64,000 bases of DNA from Parvibaculum sp. (lineage in GTDB: Bacteria; Pseudomonadota; Alphaproteobacteria; Parvibaculales; Parvibaculaceae). The stretch's first letter is position 1. The number at the start of each line of letters is the position of its first letter. The notes under the pieces were generated by a model that was not told the origin of the DNA, did not search any database, and saw nothing but the letters and a program-made list of their open reading frames with translations. Made by a program: the position numbers and the translations under genes. Below, one piece after another: positions 11,760-21,533 of this stretch. The stretch lies in assembly GCF_030651915.1 (NCBI RefSeq), contig NZ_JAUSBV010000011.1:2501-66500 (forward strand), read 5' to 3'.

Positions 11760-14030
11760 TCAGATGGTCACGCCATGCGCTTCGGCAAAGCCGGCAAGCC
11801 GCTCGCGGACGCTCCGGTCGGGCAGATCGAAAAGCCCGTCCATAAAGGTCTCGAGCAGGCCGGTATCGAGCGAGCGGACCATCATCTTGACCGGGCCGAC
11901 GGCGGCCGGCGACATCGAAATACGGCGAAAACCGAGGCCCAGAAGGGCCATGGCCTCGAGCGGCTTGCCGGACATTTCGCCACACAGCGTCAGCGGCGTC
12001 CCATGCTGCCGGCATTTGACGACAATGTGCCTGAGGAAGCTCAGCACGGCCGGGCTCAGAAAATCGTACCGGCTGGCAACGCGGGCGTTGCCCCGGTCGG
12101 AGGCAAAGAGGAACTGCAGCAGATCGTTCGAGCCGACCGAGACAAAATCGACCAGCGGCAGCAGCGAGTCGAGCTGCCAGGCCAGCGACGGCACTTCAAG
12201 CATGGTGCCGATTTCGAGCAGCGCCGGCCTTTCCTTGCCGAATTTGTCGAGCCGGGCCAGCTCCTTGTCGACAAGCGCCCGGGCGCGCTGGAACTCGCCC
12301 ACCTCGGCGATCATCGGAAACATGATCCGGAGCGAGCGCCCGGCCGCCGCCGTCAGCAGCGCCCTGACCTGATGGCGCAACAGGCCCGGCCGGTCGAGGC
12401 TGATGCGGATCGCGCGCCAGCCCAGCGCCGGGTTCTCTTCCTTCAGCGCCGCGAAATTCATGTAAGGCAGCATCTTGTCGCCGCCAATGTCGAGCGTGCG
12501 GAAGACGACCGGACTGTCGCCGGCCGTATCGAGCACGGCGCTGTAGAGCTCGATCTGGTCGCGCAGGGAGGGCAGCGTCGAGGCGATCATGAACTGGAGC
12601 TCGGTGCGGAAGAGACCGATGCCCTCCGCCCCGGACTCATCGAGATGCGGCAGATCGACCTGCAGGCCGGCATTGACGTAGAGCGCGACATGCGCGCCGT
12701 CGCGCGTGATCGCCGGCTCGTTGCGGATCGCCTTGTATTGTTCCTGCTTGCGGGCGCGGAACCGCGCCTTCTCGGAGTAGGAAGCGATGATTTCCTGCGA
12801 CGGGCGCAGATAGACCTCGCCGGTGTCGCCGTCGACGATGATCGCGTCGCCCGGCTCGATATGATCGAGGATGTCGGCGGCACGGCCGACGGTGGCGATG
12901 CCGAAGGCGCGCGCGACGATGGAGACATGGGCATTGGCCGCGCCCTCTTCGAGCACGAGGCCCCGAAGCCGCGTCTTGTCATAGTCGAGAAGCTCGGCCG
13001 GGCCCATGTTGCGGGCGATGATGATGGCATCGTTGGGCAGATTGGCCGACAGCGAGGCCAGCGTCACGCCGGTGAGCTGGCGCAGCAGCCGGTTGGCCAG
13101 ATCGTCGAAATCATGCAGCCGGTCGCGGATGTAGGGATCGGCGGCGCGCTGCAGCCGCGCCCGCGTGTCGTTCTGCACGCGCTCGACCGCGGCCTCGGCC
13201 GTCAGGCCCGTGCGCACCGCCTCGAGCATCCGCGTCAGCCAGCCGCGGTCGTTGGCGAACATCCGATAGGCCTGCAGCACCTCGCGATGCTCGCCCGCAT
13301 GGCTGAGATCGGCCGTTTCAAGCATGTCGTCGATCGAACCGCGCAGCGCATAGACGGCCTGCTCGAGCCGCTTCAATTCGAGCTCGGTGTCTTCGGCGAT
13401 CAGCTTCGTCACATGGACGCGCGGCTCGTGCAGCACCGCATGGCCGAGCGCGATGCCTTCGCAAAAGGCCGTCGCCTGGATGTGGTACGGCACCTGGCGC
13501 GCCTGTTCCGGCGTCTCGAAGGCCTGCGGGTCGACCATTTCGCCGGCCGCGACGACTTCGGCCAGCACCATCGCCACCGTTTGCAGCGCTTCGACTTCTT
13601 CTTCGGTGTAGTGACGCTTGGTGCGGTTCTGCACCGCCAGCACGCCGACCACCTTGCCGCTCCTGAGGATCGGCACGCCCATCAGCGACTTGTAGATTTC
13701 TTCGCCCGTTTCCGGCCGGTAGGCGAAACCCGGATGCGATTGCGCGTCGGCCAGATTGAGCGGCCGGGCATGCTGGGCAATGTCGCCGATCAGGCCTTCG
13801 CCGGATTTCAGCCGCGTGCTGTGAACGGCGGTCGGCTTCAGACCTTCGGTCGCCGACAATTCGAGTTCGCGCGTCTTGTTGACCAGATAGACCGAGCACA
13901 CCTCGGCGACCATGTTGGAGGCGATCAGGACGACGATCTTGTCCAACCGCTTTTGCGCGCTTTCCGGCTCGGCCATGACTTCACGCAGCCGGCGGAGCAG
14001 AATGCGCGGACCGCCGACGGAACCCGGCAT
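11760..14030 (-). CDS. ptsP: Phosphoenolpyruvate-protein phosphotransferase EI-Ntr
   Basis: First enzyme of the nitrogen-related PTS: it takes phosphate from PEP and passes it to NPr and then EIIA-Ntr, signalling rather than sugar import. The 756-residue protein has an N-terminal GAF domain (about 1-150, [18 protein letters not shown]-type fold; [18 protein letters not shown]), then the EI N domain with the phosphorylatable His in [11 protein letters not shown], and the PEP-binding TIM barrel ([39 protein letters not shown]). The GAF domain marks it as PtsP rather than PtsI. The start chosen is the ATG at 14030 ([14 protein letters not shown]), which avoids overlap with lysC. Confidence 0.95.
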   Translation of the reverse strand: MPGSVGGPRILLRRLREVMAEPESAQKRLDKIVVLIASNMVAEVCSVYLVNKTRELELSATEGLKPTAVHSTRLKSGEGLIGDIAQHARPLNLADAQSHPGFAYRPETGEEIYKSLMGVPILRSGKVVGVLAVQNRTKRHYTEEEVEALQTVAMVLAEVVAAGEMVDPQAFETPEQARQVPYHIQATAFCEGIALGHAVLHEPRVHVTKLIAEDTELELKRLEQAVYALRGSIDDMLETADLSHAGEHREVLQAYRMFANDRGWLTRMLEAVRTGLTAEAAVERVQNDTRARLQRAADPYIRDRLHDFDDLANRLLRQLTGVTLASLSANLPNDAIIIARNMGPAELLDYDKTRLRGLVLEEGAANAHVSIVARAFGIATVGRAADILDHIEPGDAIIVDGDTGEVYLRPSQEIIASYSEKARFRARKQEQYKAIRNEPAITRDGAHVALYVNAGLQVDLPHLDESGAEGIGLFRTELQFMIASTLPSLRDQIELYSAVLDTAGDSPVVFRTLDIGGDKMLPYMNFAALKEENPALGWRAIRISLDRPGLLRHQVRALLTAAAGRSLRIMFPMIAEVGEFQRARALVDKELARLDKFGKERPALLEIGTMLEVPSLAWQLDSLLPLVDFVSVGSNDLLQFLFASDRGNARVASRYDFLSPAVLSFLRHIVVKCRQHGTPLTLCGEMSGKPLEAMALLGLGFRRISMSPAAVGPVKMMVRSLDTGLLETFMDGLFDLPDRSVRERLAGFAEAHGVTI

Positions 14031-14091
14031 CAGTCCGGATCCCGTTCGCTGCGGATGTGAGCGCGCAAAAGCGTCAACTTTCTGGCCTCCG

Positions 14092-15348
14092 TTAGCCGGC
14101 GTCGAGATCATAGGCCGTGTGCAGGGCGCGCACGGCAAGCTCGGTATATTCCGACGAGATCAGCACACTGACCTTGATCTCCGAGGTGGTGATCGCAAGG
14201 ATGTTGATGCCCTTTTCGGCCAGCGTCTGGAACATCGTCTTGGCAACGCCGGCATGGCTGCGCATGCCGATGCCGATGATCGACACCTTGACGACATTGA
14301 GGTCGGTCTTGATTTCCCGGCAGCCGATACCGGCCTGCAGCTTGCGGATCACATCTTCGGCGCGCGTCAACTCGGCCTGCGGCACCGTGAAGGTGATGTC
14401 GGTGCTGCGGCCGTCATCCGAGACGTTCTGAATGATCATGTCGACATTGATGGCGGCATCCGCCAGCGGTCCGAACACGCGCGCGGCAACGCCCGGCTTG
14501 TCCTCGACCTTGACGAGTGTGACCTTGGCTTCGTCCTTCGAATAGGCGATGCCGCTTACGACCTGCTGTTCCAAGATTTCATCCTCGTCGCAAACAAGAG
14601 TCCCCGGTCCGGTGGCCTCGGGCCCATTGCCCTGTGCTGCATCGGGCGCATCGAAGCTCGAGCGAACCTGAAGGCGGACGCGATGGACCATAGCGAGTTC
14701 GACGGAGCGGGTCTGGAGAACCTTGGCGCCGAGCGACGCCATCTCCAGCATTTCCTCATAACTGATCTTATCAAGCTTTCGCGCCTTCGCAACGATGCGC
14801 GGATCGGTCGTGTAGACACCGTCGACATCGGTGTAGATGTCGCAGCGGTCGGCATGGATCGCCGCCGCAATGGCGACCGCGCTGGTGTCGGAACCGCCGC
14901 GCCCGAGCGTCGTGATTCGGTTGTCGGGTGCCAGTCCCTGAAAGCCGGCAATGACCGCGACTTCCTGGCGCGCGAGGCGCTCGATCAGCGCCGTGCCGTC
15001 GATTTCCTGAATGCGGGCCGCGCCATGGGCGTTGTCGGTGCGAATCGGAATCTGCCAGCCGAGCCAGGAGCGCGCCGACACACCGATGCGCTGCAGTTCG
15101 ATCGACAGCAAGCCGACCGTCACCTGCTCGCCGGTTGCAACAATAGCGTCATATTCGCGCGCGTCATGCAGCGGCGCCATCTCGCGCGCCCAGGCAACCA
15201 GCTGGTTGGTGGTGCCCGCCATCGCCGAGACGACGACGGCAACCTCGTGGCCGGCATCGATCTCGCGCTTGACGTGTTGCGCCACGTTGCGAATGCGTTC
15301 GATATCGCCAACGGACGTGCCGCCGAATTTCATGACCAGTCTGGCCAT
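14092..15348 (-). CDS. lysC: Aspartate kinase
   Basis: Catalyses ATP-dependent phosphorylation of aspartate, the first committed step to lysine, threonine, methionine and diaminopimelate. The 418-residue protein opens with the kinase signature [17 protein letters not shown], has [15 protein letters not shown] in the catalytic domain, and ends in two ACT regulatory domains ([31 protein letters not shown]) expected to bind lysine or threonine for feedback control. The start is the ATG at 15348 ([10 protein letters not shown]), 16 codons inside the ORF-track start. It is the first gene of the minus-strand run that continues into ptsP. Confidence 0.97.
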   Translation of the reverse strand: MARLVMKFGGTSVGDIERIRNVAQHVKREIDAGHEVAVVVSAMAGTTNQLVAWAREMAPLHDAREYDAIVATGEQVTVGLLSIELQRIGVSARSWLGWQIPIRTDNAHGAARIQEIDGTALIERLARQEVAVIAGFQGLAPDNRITTLGRGGSDTSAVAIAAAIHADRCDIYTDVDGVYTTDPRIVAKARKLDKISYEEMLEMASLGAKVLQTRSVELAMVHRVRLQVRSSFDAPDAAQGNGPEATGPGTLVCDEDEILEQQVVSGIAYSKDEAKVTLVKVEDKPGVAARVFGPLADAAINVDMIIQNVSDDGRSTDITFTVPQAELTRAEDVIRKLQAGIGCREIKTDLNVVKVSIIGIGMRSHAGVAKTMFQTLAEKGINILAITTSEIKVSVLISSEYTELAVRALHTAYDLDAG

Positions 15349-15570
15349 TTTCGCTTCCATAATTCCGCGCCGCCGAGCCATGCCGGCGGCTGTCACCGTT
15401 CGCCGGCCCGACGGTCCACTGGACCGATCCGGCCGGAACGCCCTATATCATATCCAGAGGGAAGGCAGACCCGTGCCCGCCGGGCGCGGCCATACATACA
15501 AGCCTCGCCCGAACCCCGCAACCGGCGGAAACGGCCGGAAATGCCACAGCGACGCAAGGGAATGAGCCAT

Positions 15571-16350
15571 ATGGCCGAGCCGGCCGCCGACAAGACCCCG
15601 AAGGATGCGGCAAGCAGCGTCGATCCGGCGGAGATTGCCCGCTTTTCGGCCATGGCCGCCGAATGGTGGGACCCGGCCGGCAAGTTCCGCCCGCTGCACA
15701 AGTTCAATCCGGTGCGCCTCGCCTATATCCGCGCGCAGGTGAGCGCCCATTTCGGCCTCGACGCCCGGGCGCGGCGTCCTTTCGAGGGGTTGCGTTTTCT
15801 CGACATCGGCTGCGGCGGCGGCTTGCTCGCCGAGCCGATGGCGCGGCTGGGCGCCGAGGTGACCGCCGCCGACGCCGCGGAGAAGAACATCAAGACGGCG
15901 TCTGTCCATGCCCAGGAACAGGGCCTCGCCATCGACTATCGCTGCACCACGGCCGAAGCGCTGGCCGCGCAAGGCGAGAGCTTCGACGTCATCCTCAACA
16001 TGGAGGTGATCGAGCATGTGGCCGACCGCGACATGTTCCTGAAGGATTGCGGGCGGATGGTGAAACCCGGCGGGCTGATGTTCGTCGCCACGCTCAACCG
16101 CACGCTGAAGGCGCATGCCTTCGCCATCATCGGCGCGGAATATGTGCTGGGCTGGCTGCCGCGCGGCACCCATGACTGGAAGAAATTCGTGACCGTCAAT
16201 GAAATGGAAGCGGGCCTCGCCGCCGCCGGGCTCGATGTCAGGGAAATTGCCGGCGTCAGCTACAACCCGCTCTTCGACAGCTGGTCGCTGTCGGAAGACA
16301 CCGATGTCAACTACATGGTGCTGGCAGCGCGGGCACAGAACAAGACGTGA
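15571..16350 (+). CDS. ubiG: Bifunctional 3-demethylubiquinol 3-O-methyltransferase / 2-polyprenyl-6-hydroxyphenol methylase
   Basis: SAM-dependent O-methyltransferase that performs both O-methylations of ubiquinone synthesis. The 259-residue protein carries the UbiG N-terminal signature ([20 protein letters not shown]), the SAM motif [20 protein letters not shown], the [10 protein letters not shown] post-motif and the [13 protein letters not shown] segment. The ORF track merges it into an 812-codon frame beginning at 13912; the upstream part is antisense to lysC and ptsP. Three in-frame ATGs occur (15541, 15562, 15571); 15571 has AAGGGA nine bases before it. Confidence 0.96.
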   Translation: MAEPAADKTPKDAASSVDPAEIARFSAMAAEWWDPAGKFRPLHKFNPVRLAYIRAQVSAHFGLDARARRPFEGLRFLDIGCGGGLLAEPMARLGAEVTAADAAEKNIKTASVHAQEQGLAIDYRCTTAEALAAQGESFDVILNMEVIEHVADRDMFLKDCGRMVKPGGLMFVATLNRTLKAHAFAIIGAEYVLGWLPRGTHDWKKFVTVNEMEAGLAAAGLDVREIAGVSYNPLFDSWSLSEDTDVNYMVLAARAQNKT

Positions 16351-16369
16351 AGCAGGGCCAGGGGGCAAT

Positions 16370-16732
16370 ATGACATATCGAACGGGGCGGTTCGCGGCCG
16401 CGTTTGCGGGACTGGCGCTGCTTGCGCTGGCAGGTTGCGACCGGAACGAGGAAGCGGTAGCGCCCGTGACCCTCAACGCCCATGAAGCAACGCTCTACGC
16501 GCATAGCTGCAGCACCTGCCACGAAGACCCGGCGACCGGCGCACCGCGGACGCACGATATCGAGGCCTGGACACCCCGCATCGCCAAGGGCGACGCGCAA
16601 TTGCTCGCCAACATCATCGATGGCTTCAACGGCATGCCGCCGCTCGGCCAGTGCATCGAATGCACGGCCGAGGAATTCATCCGGCTGACACATTTCATGG
16701 CCGCGCCCGCCGGCGGGGAGACGAACGAATGA
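16370..16732 (+). CDS. Cytochrome c5-like lipoprotein
   Basis: Small exported c-type cytochrome of 120 residues. A lipoprotein signal ends in LLALAGC (lipobox, mature Cys followed by Asp), so it is probably anchored in a membrane facing the periplasm. The heme site is CSTCH, followed by TGAPRTHD; the candidate axial Met is in NGMPPLGQC, and a second CxxC (CIEC) follows, as in the cytochrome c5 family. GGGGG lies shortly before the ATG. Its stop overlaps the next gene's start by four bases (ATGA), so it is very probably the electron acceptor for that flavoprotein. The ORF track starts it inside ubiG. Confidence 0.85.
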   Translation: MTYRTGRFAAAFAGLALLALAGCDRNEEAVAPVTLNAHEATLYAHSCSTCHEDPATGAPRTHDIEAWTPRIAKGDAQLLANIIDGFNGMPPLGQCIECTAEEFIRLTHFMAAPAGGETNE

Positions 16733-18120
16733 AAATCTCGCGCCGCAACATGCTCCAATTCGCGGCCAGCGCTTCGGCGCTGGCGGTGACCGGTCATATC
16801 CCGCCCCTGTTGACCCGTGCCTTCGCGGAAGAACCCCGCCGCGTCATCCCCTGGAAGAACTGGTCCGGCGGGCAGAGTTGCACGCCCGCTATCCGCATCG
16901 CACCCGCAAGCGAGGCGGAGCTTGCCGACATCGTTCAAAAAAGCGCGGCGCCCATCCGCGCGGTCGGCGCCGGACATTCCTTTTCGCCGCTCGTGCCGAC
17001 AGAAGGAACGCTCGTTTCCCTCGATCGCCTGAGCGGCTTCGTCTCTCACGACGCGGCAGCGCATCGCGCAACCTTCAAGGCCGGCACCCGGCTCGGCGCC
17101 ATGGCCTCGGCGCTTGCCGAACGCGACCTTGCGCTCGACAACATGCCGGACATCAACAAGCAGACGATTGCCGGCGCGATCGCAACGGCGACACATGGCA
17201 CGGGCATCGAGCTCGGCTCGCTCTCGACCTTCGTGACCGGCCTGAAACTGATGACGGCGTCGGGCGAACTTGTCACGGGCGACGAGACGACAAGTTCCGT
17301 CCTCTTCAACGCCGCGCGGGTTTCACTCGGCGCCCTGGGCATCGTGACGGAAACGACGATGCAGGCCCGACCGCTCTACAAGCTGAAGCGCCGCACCTGG
17401 ATTGCGCCCGTGGAGGAGATGCTGGAACAGGCGCCCGAGCTCTGGGCAAAGCACCGCAATTTCGAGTTCTATTACGTGCCCTATTCCGGCATGGCGATCG
17501 GCATCACGAATGACGAGACGGACGAAGCCGAAACGCCGGAGCCTGTGAACGAGGACGATGACGGGCTGATGCAACTGAAGCAGTTGCAGGACTGGCTGGG
17601 ATGGTCGCCTGCGGTGCGGCGCTGGGTCATCCAGACAATCATGGGCGGAATGGACCCCGAGGAGCGCGTCGACTATTCACACAAGACATTGTCGGCCGAG
17701 CGCAATGTGCGTTTCAACGAAATGGAGTATCACCTGCCCCGCGAGGCGGGTCCGCAGGCGCTGCGCGAAATCATTGCAGCGATCGAAGACAACAATATCG
17801 AAGTCTTCTTTCCGATCGAGCTCCGGACCACCGCGCCGGACGATATCTGGCTGAGCCCGTTCTACCGGCGCGACAGCTGTTCGATCGCCGTGCATCGCTT
17901 TCATGAAGCGGACTACGAACCCTATTTCAGCGCCATAGAGCCGATCTTCCGCCGGCATGACGGCCGTCCGCATTGGGGCAAACTCAACACGCTGACCGCG
18001 AAGGACTTCGCAGCGCTCTATCCGAAGTGGCAGGAATTTCTCGAGTTGCGCGAGGACATCGACCCGGAAGGAAAATTTCTCAATCCCTATTTGAGGACGG
18101 TGTTCGGGATCGACGCTTAG
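16729..18120 (+). CDS. Tat-exported FAD-dependent sugar-lactone oxidase/dehydrogenase
   Basis: Aldonolactone oxidoreductase of the VAO flavoprotein family (relatives: L-gulono-, L-galactono- and D-arabinono-1,4-lactone oxidases). The 463-residue protein begins with a twin-arginine signal (SRRNMLQFAASASALAV), so it should be exported folded with FAD. The FAD domain shows IRAVGAGHSFSPLV, whose His is the usual covalent flavin site, and TIAGAIATATHGTG; the C-terminal ALO domain ends with the diagnostic HWGK motif. The overlap with the cytochrome gene suggests a dehydrogenase feeding a cytochrome chain rather than an oxygen-using oxidase. Substrate is not predictable. Confidence 0.85.
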   Translation: MKISRRNMLQFAASASALAVTGHIPPLLTRAFAEEPRRVIPWKNWSGGQSCTPAIRIAPASEAELADIVQKSAAPIRAVGAGHSFSPLVPTEGTLVSLDRLSGFVSHDAAAHRATFKAGTRLGAMASALAERDLALDNMPDINKQTIAGAIATATHGTGIELGSLSTFVTGLKLMTASGELVTGDETTSSVLFNAARVSLGALGIVTETTMQARPLYKLKRRTWIAPVEEMLEQAPELWAKHRNFEFYYVPYSGMAIGITNDETDEAETPEPVNEDDDGLMQLKQLQDWLGWSPAVRRWVIQTIMGGMDPEERVDYSHKTLSAERNVRFNEMEYHLPREAGPQALREIIAAIEDNNIEVFFPIELRTTAPDDIWLSPFYRRDSCSIAVHRFHEADYEPYFSAIEPIFRRHDGRPHWGKLNTLTAKDFAALYPKWQEFLELREDIDPEGKFLNPYLRTVFGIDA

Positions 18121-18129
18121 GCCCCGCGC

Positions 18130-18567
18130 TCAATTCGCCCGACGCGGCGGTCCAACAGGCAACGGTGCCACCTCGACGCCTTCTTCGATCAACTCAAGCG
18201 CTTCGTCCGGCGTCGCCTCGCCATAAATGTCGTGTTGCTCGGTCTCGCCGTAATGGATGCGACGCGCTTCCTCGGCGAATTTGTCGCCGACATAGTCGCA
18301 GTTTTCTTCGACATGCTTTCTGAGCGCCAGCATCATCATGCTCATCTTCTGCGCGGCGTCGGGCACAGTGGAAATATCGCTGCGCTTCGCGCCCTTTTTT
18401 GTACCGCGTCCGAGCCCGGGCGCCATCAGCGCCTTGCGCACCTCGGCACTGCCGCAGACCGGACAGACGACATCGCCGGATGCCGCCTGCGCCTCGAAGC
18501 CGGCGGACGAGGGAAACCAGCCGTCGAACTCATGTTGATGTTCACAGAGAAGCGCATAGCGGATCAT
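18130..18567 (-). CDS. DUF1178 family protein
   Basis: 145-residue protein of unknown function common in alpha- and betaproteobacteria. It starts IRYALLCEHQHEFDGWFPSS and has the zinc-ribbon-like CPVCGSAEVRKALMAP, giving cysteines at both ends of a probable metal site. A conserved helical half follows (HVEENCDYVGDKFAEEARRIHYG). The nitrilase gene upstream ends over its first codon (ATGA), indicating translational coupling within a DUF1178-nitrilase-glutaredoxin-ComF run. Confidence 0.88.
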   Translation of the reverse strand: MIRYALLCEHQHEFDGWFPSSAGFEAQAASGDVVCPVCGSAEVRKALMAPGLGRGTKKGAKRSDISTVPDAAQKMSMMMLALRKHVEENCDYVGDKFAEEARRIHYGETEQHDIYGEATPDEALELIEEGVEVAPLPVGPPRRAN

Positions 18568-19424
18568 GATGACTGCCTCGCCGGCTTGATCGCCGGCAGC
18601 GCAAAAGCGCGGTCATGGCCGAGGCTTGGCACCCGGCCGCGCGCCTCGGCGATGCGGGTTGTGTCGATTTCGGCCAGCAGAACGCAGGGCGTGTCATGCG
18701 CCGCTTCGGCGACGATCTCGCCCCAGGGTGCGACGATGAGGCTGTGGCCGAAGGTTTCGCGGCCGCATTGATGTTTGCCGCCCTGCGCCGGCGCGAAGAC
18801 ATAGCAGCCGGTCTCGATGGCGCGCGCCTGCAGCAGCATATGCCAATGCGCCGCCCCGGTCTGACGCGTGAAGGCGGCAGGCACGGTCAGGAAATCCGCC
18901 CCCGCTTTCGCCAGCGCCCGGTAAAGATGCGGGAAGCGCAGATCGTAGCAAATGGTCATGCCGAGACGTCCCCAGGGCAGGTCGGCCACAACCGCCTGCT
19001 TGCCGGGTTCGAAATTCCGGCTCTCGCGATAACTCTCGCCGCCGGCCAGATCGACATCGAACATATGGATCTTGTCGTACCGCGCCGCGACGACGCCGTC
19101 AGGCGCAATCAGGAACGAGCGGTTGGCAAGCTTCGTTGCCGAAAGCTTAACCGGCAGCGAACCGATCAGCAGCCAGATCTTCCACTCCGCCGCCAGCCCG
19201 CGAAGCGCCGCGAGCATCGCGTCGTCCTTTTCGTCATGCGTATTGGCAAACAGCGCCTCGCTCTTCGTTTCGAGCAGCGAGGTCATTTCCGGCGTCATGA
19301 CCAGATCGGCGCCGCCCGCGGCCGCCTCCGACACCAGCGCCGAGACAGCGGCGATATTGGCCGCAACATCGCATCCGGCGCGCATCTGCACGCAAGCGGC
19401 GGTGAATTTTCCGGAAGCGGTCAT
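18564..19424 (-). CDS. Carbon-nitrogen hydrolase (nitrilase superfamily, Nit1-like)
   Basis: 286-residue amidase of the nitrilase superfamily. The Glu-Lys-Cys triad is visible in VMTPEMTSLL, ARYDKIHMFDVD and MTICYDLRFPHLYRALA. The KIHMFDVDL and CYDLRFP segments are typical of the Nit1/Nit2 branch, whose known role is removing deaminated glutathione (Nit1) or omega-amidase activity (Nit2). The gene lies four bases after a glutaredoxin gene, which favours the deaminated-glutathione amidase reading, but this is inference. The start is the ATG at 19424 (MTASGKFTAACVQ), 41 codons inside the ORF-track start. Confidence 0.87.
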   Translation of the reverse strand: MTASGKFTAACVQMRAGCDVAANIAAVSALVSEAAAGGADLVMTPEMTSLLETKSEALFANTHDEKDDAMLAALRGLAAEWKIWLLIGSLPVKLSATKLANRSFLIAPDGVVAARYDKIHMFDVDLAGGESYRESRNFEPGKQAVVADLPWGRLGMTICYDLRFPHLYRALAKAGADFLTVPAAFTRQTGAAHWHMLLQARAIETGCYVFAPAQGGKHQCGRETFGHSLIVAPWGEIVAEAAHDTPCVLLAEIDTTRIAEARGRVPSLGHDRAFALPAIKPARQSS

Positions 19425-19428
19425 GACC

Positions 19429-19686
19429 CTATGCGGCCAGCAGGGCGTCGAGCTTGCCGGCAGCTTCGAGCGCCTGCAGATCGTCGCATCCGCCGACATG
19501 GGCATCGCCGATGAAAATCTGCGGCACCGTATGCCGGCCATGGGCACGCGCCATCATTTCGCGGCGCTTGTCGACATCCATGCCGACATCGATCTCGGTG
19601 AAGGCAACGCCCTTCCGCCCGAGCAATTCCTTGGCCCGGTAGCAATAGGGGCACATCATGGTCGTGTAGATCGTCACATCCGCCAT
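19429..19686 (-). CDS. grxC: Glutaredoxin 3
   Basis: Dithiol glutaredoxin of 85 residues that reduces disulfides and glutathione-mixed disulfides in the cytosol. The active site is CPYC near residue 12 (MADVTIYTTMMCPYCYRAK); the cis-Pro region TVPQIFIGDAHVGGCDDL binds glutathione. Length is normal for class I GrxC. The start is the ATG at 19686 with GGAG ten bases upstream, ten codons inside the ORF-track start. Confidence 0.95.
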   Translation of the reverse strand: MADVTIYTTMMCPYCYRAKELLGRKGVAFTEIDVGMDVDKRREMMARAHGRHTVPQIFIGDAHVGGCDDLQALEAAGKLDALLAA

Positions 19687-19741
19687 CGCGGCACTCCGAA
19701 AACGGGGCCCGAACAAGGGCGGCCCGAAAAACGACTATATA

Positions 19742-20518
19742 TCATATAGATATGCCACCGCCCGGGACAACCCGAGCCACGCAGAGCACCGAGACCTCGG
19801 CCGCCCCGCCGCGCTTCAGGGCCCGCGCACAGGCCTCCGCCGTGGCGCCGGTCGTCATCACATCGTCGACCAGCAGCACCTTGCGGCCCCGGACCTGCGC
19901 CGCCGCACCTTCGGCGAGTTGGAAGGCGCCAGCGACATTGCGCCGCCTGGCATCAGCCGTAAGCCCGACCTGCGGTCGCGTCGCCCGCACGCGCTGCAGC
20001 AGTTCCGGCATGTGCAGCAGACCGGTCAGCGCCGCCAGCCGCCGCGAAAGTTCGGCCGACTGATTGAAGCGGCGCAAAAAGAGCCGCCGTCGGTGCAGCG
20101 GCACAGGCACCAGCAGGTCGGCGTCGGCCAGCAACTCCGCCCCGCTGCGCGCCAGCCAGCGCGCAAAGGCGGGACCGACCTCCATGCGGTCGCCATATTT
20201 GAAACGATGGAGAAGCGCGGCACTGCGATCATTGTAGCGCATCACGGCACGTGCCCGTGCATAAGCGGGCGGCTGCGCCAGCGCCACCGCACTGACCGTC
20301 TCCGGGCCGGTGTCGAAAGCAAACGGCAGCCCCGTCACCGCACAAAAGGGCCGTTCGATAAAATCGGCCTCGCTCCAGCACCGCGCACAAAGGGCGCCAT
20401 GCGCATCGACGCCACGCCCGCAGCCCAGGCAAAGCGGCGGCAAGGCGATGTCGGTGAACCGCAAGGCGCGCCGCAATCCCGCCGACCAGCCCGCTGAAAT
20501 ATCCGCTGCGATCCCCAT
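19742..20518 (-). CDS. ComF family phosphoribosyltransferase-like protein
   Basis: 258-residue protein of the ComF/GntX family, best known from natural-transformation DNA uptake but widespread in non-competent bacteria. The N-terminus has a zinc-ribbon (CLGCGRGVDAHGALCARCW), the middle has the RYNDRSAALLHRFKYGDR motif, and the C-terminal half is a type I PRTase fold with the PRPP loop VLLVDDVMTTGATAEACARAL. The start is the ATG at 20518 (MGIAADISAGW). It is divergent from the methyltransferase gene across 75 bases. Confidence 0.9.
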   Translation of the reverse strand: MGIAADISAGWSAGLRRALRFTDIALPPLCLGCGRGVDAHGALCARCWSEADFIERPFCAVTGLPFAFDTGPETVSAVALAQPPAYARARAVMRYNDRSAALLHRFKYGDRMEVGPAFARWLARSGAELLADADLLVPVPLHRRRLFLRRFNQSAELSRRLAALTGLLHMPELLQRVRATRPQVGLTADARRRNVAGAFQLAEGAAAQVRGRKVLLVDDVMTTGATAEACARALKRGGAAEVSVLCVARVVPGGGISI

Positions 20519-20593
20519 GACGCCCCCGGTTTGACGCCAGCCTATCACGGCGCAGGCCTTGCGGGCGAAGGCGGCGCCCACCATGATGCCGCC

Positions 20594-21514
20594 ATGTCAG
20601 CCCCCGCCCCCATGCGCATCTTCGACCGCAAGATCCATACGAGACACCGCGCCCGCGCCGCCGCCGGTTTCGCGAACCACGACTTTCTGGTGCGCCGCGC
20701 CGCCGCCGACATCGCCGAACGCATCGCCGGCATCAATCGCGACTTTGCGCTGGCGCTCGATCTTGGCTGCCACCAGGGTGCGCTGGCTGCGGCGCTGGCC
20801 GAGGCGAGGATGGAAGGAAAGCCTGGCAGACTCATATCGGCCGACCTCGCACCGGCCATGCTCGCGCATGCACCGGGCCTGCGCGTCGCCGCCGACGAGG
20901 AAGCATTGCCCTTTCGCGACGCGAGCCTCGACCTCGTGGTCAGCCTGCTTTCGCTGCATTGGGTCAACGACCTGCCGGGTGCCTTGATCCAGATCCGCCG
21001 GGCGCTGACGCCGGACGGACTTTTCATGGCGGCCCTTTTCGGCGGCGACACGCTGACAGAGTTGCGCCAGTCACTGGCAGAGGCCGAAATAGAATGCGAA
21101 GGCGGGCTCAGCCCCCGCGTTTCGCCCTTTGCCGACATACGCGACATGGGCAGCCTGTTGCAGCGAGCCGGCTTTGCACTGCCGGTCGTCGACACCGACC
21201 GCGTGGTGGTGCGCTACGCCGATCCGCTCAGACTGATGGCGGAACTGCGCGGCATGGGTGAGACCAACGCCCTGGCGGAGCGCCGCCGCGTGCCGATGCG
21301 TCGCACAACCCTGATGCGAACGGTCAAAATCTATCGCGAAAAATTCGGATTGCCGGATGGGCGCGTGCCAGCCACCTTCGAAATCGTGACGGCGACAGGC
21401 TGGGCGCCGCATGAAACCCAACCGAAGCCGCTGCGTCCCGGCAGCGCCGAAACGCGTCTTGCCGAAGCCTTGGGAACGAGCGAACGAAAGGCCGGCGAAA
21501 AAGCGGGGCGCTGA
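20594..21514 (+). CDS. NDUFAF5-like class I SAM-dependent methyltransferase
   Basis: 306-residue methyltransferase resembling BioC and mitochondrial NDUFAF5, the complex I assembly factor. It opens with the family signature MRIFDRKIHTRHRARAA, has SAM motif I (ALDLGCHQGALAAAL), motif II near DASLDLVVSLLSLHWVNDLPG and the typical GLFMAALFGGDTLTELR segment. BioC would be expected beside other biotin genes, absent here, so complex I arginine modification is the more likely role (inferred from family). The ATG at 20594 replaces the ORF-track start 21 codons upstream. Confidence 0.82.
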   Translation: MSAPAPMRIFDRKIHTRHRARAAAGFANHDFLVRRAAADIAERIAGINRDFALALDLGCHQGALAAALAEARMEGKPGRLISADLAPAMLAHAPGLRVAADEEALPFRDASLDLVVSLLSLHWVNDLPGALIQIRRALTPDGLFMAALFGGDTLTELRQSLAEAEIECEGGLSPRVSPFADIRDMGSLLQRAGFALPVVDTDRVVVRYADPLRLMAELRGMGETNALAERRRVPMRRTTLMRTVKIYREKFGLPDGRVPATFEIVTATGWAPHETQPKPLRPGSAETRLAEALGTSERKAGEKAGR

Positions 21515-21533
21515 CGCTTGAGGAAGGCCGGAC

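Noticed and set aside
11775-14060. 761-codon plus-strand ORF opposite ptsP
   Set aside because: Arg/Gln/His/Asp-rich translation without motifs, fully antisense to a clear PtsP; chance open frame of GC-rich DNA.
13912-15570. Long N-terminal extension of the ubiG frame
   Set aside because: It is antisense to lysC and ptsP and has no UbiG homology; UbiG begins at 15571.
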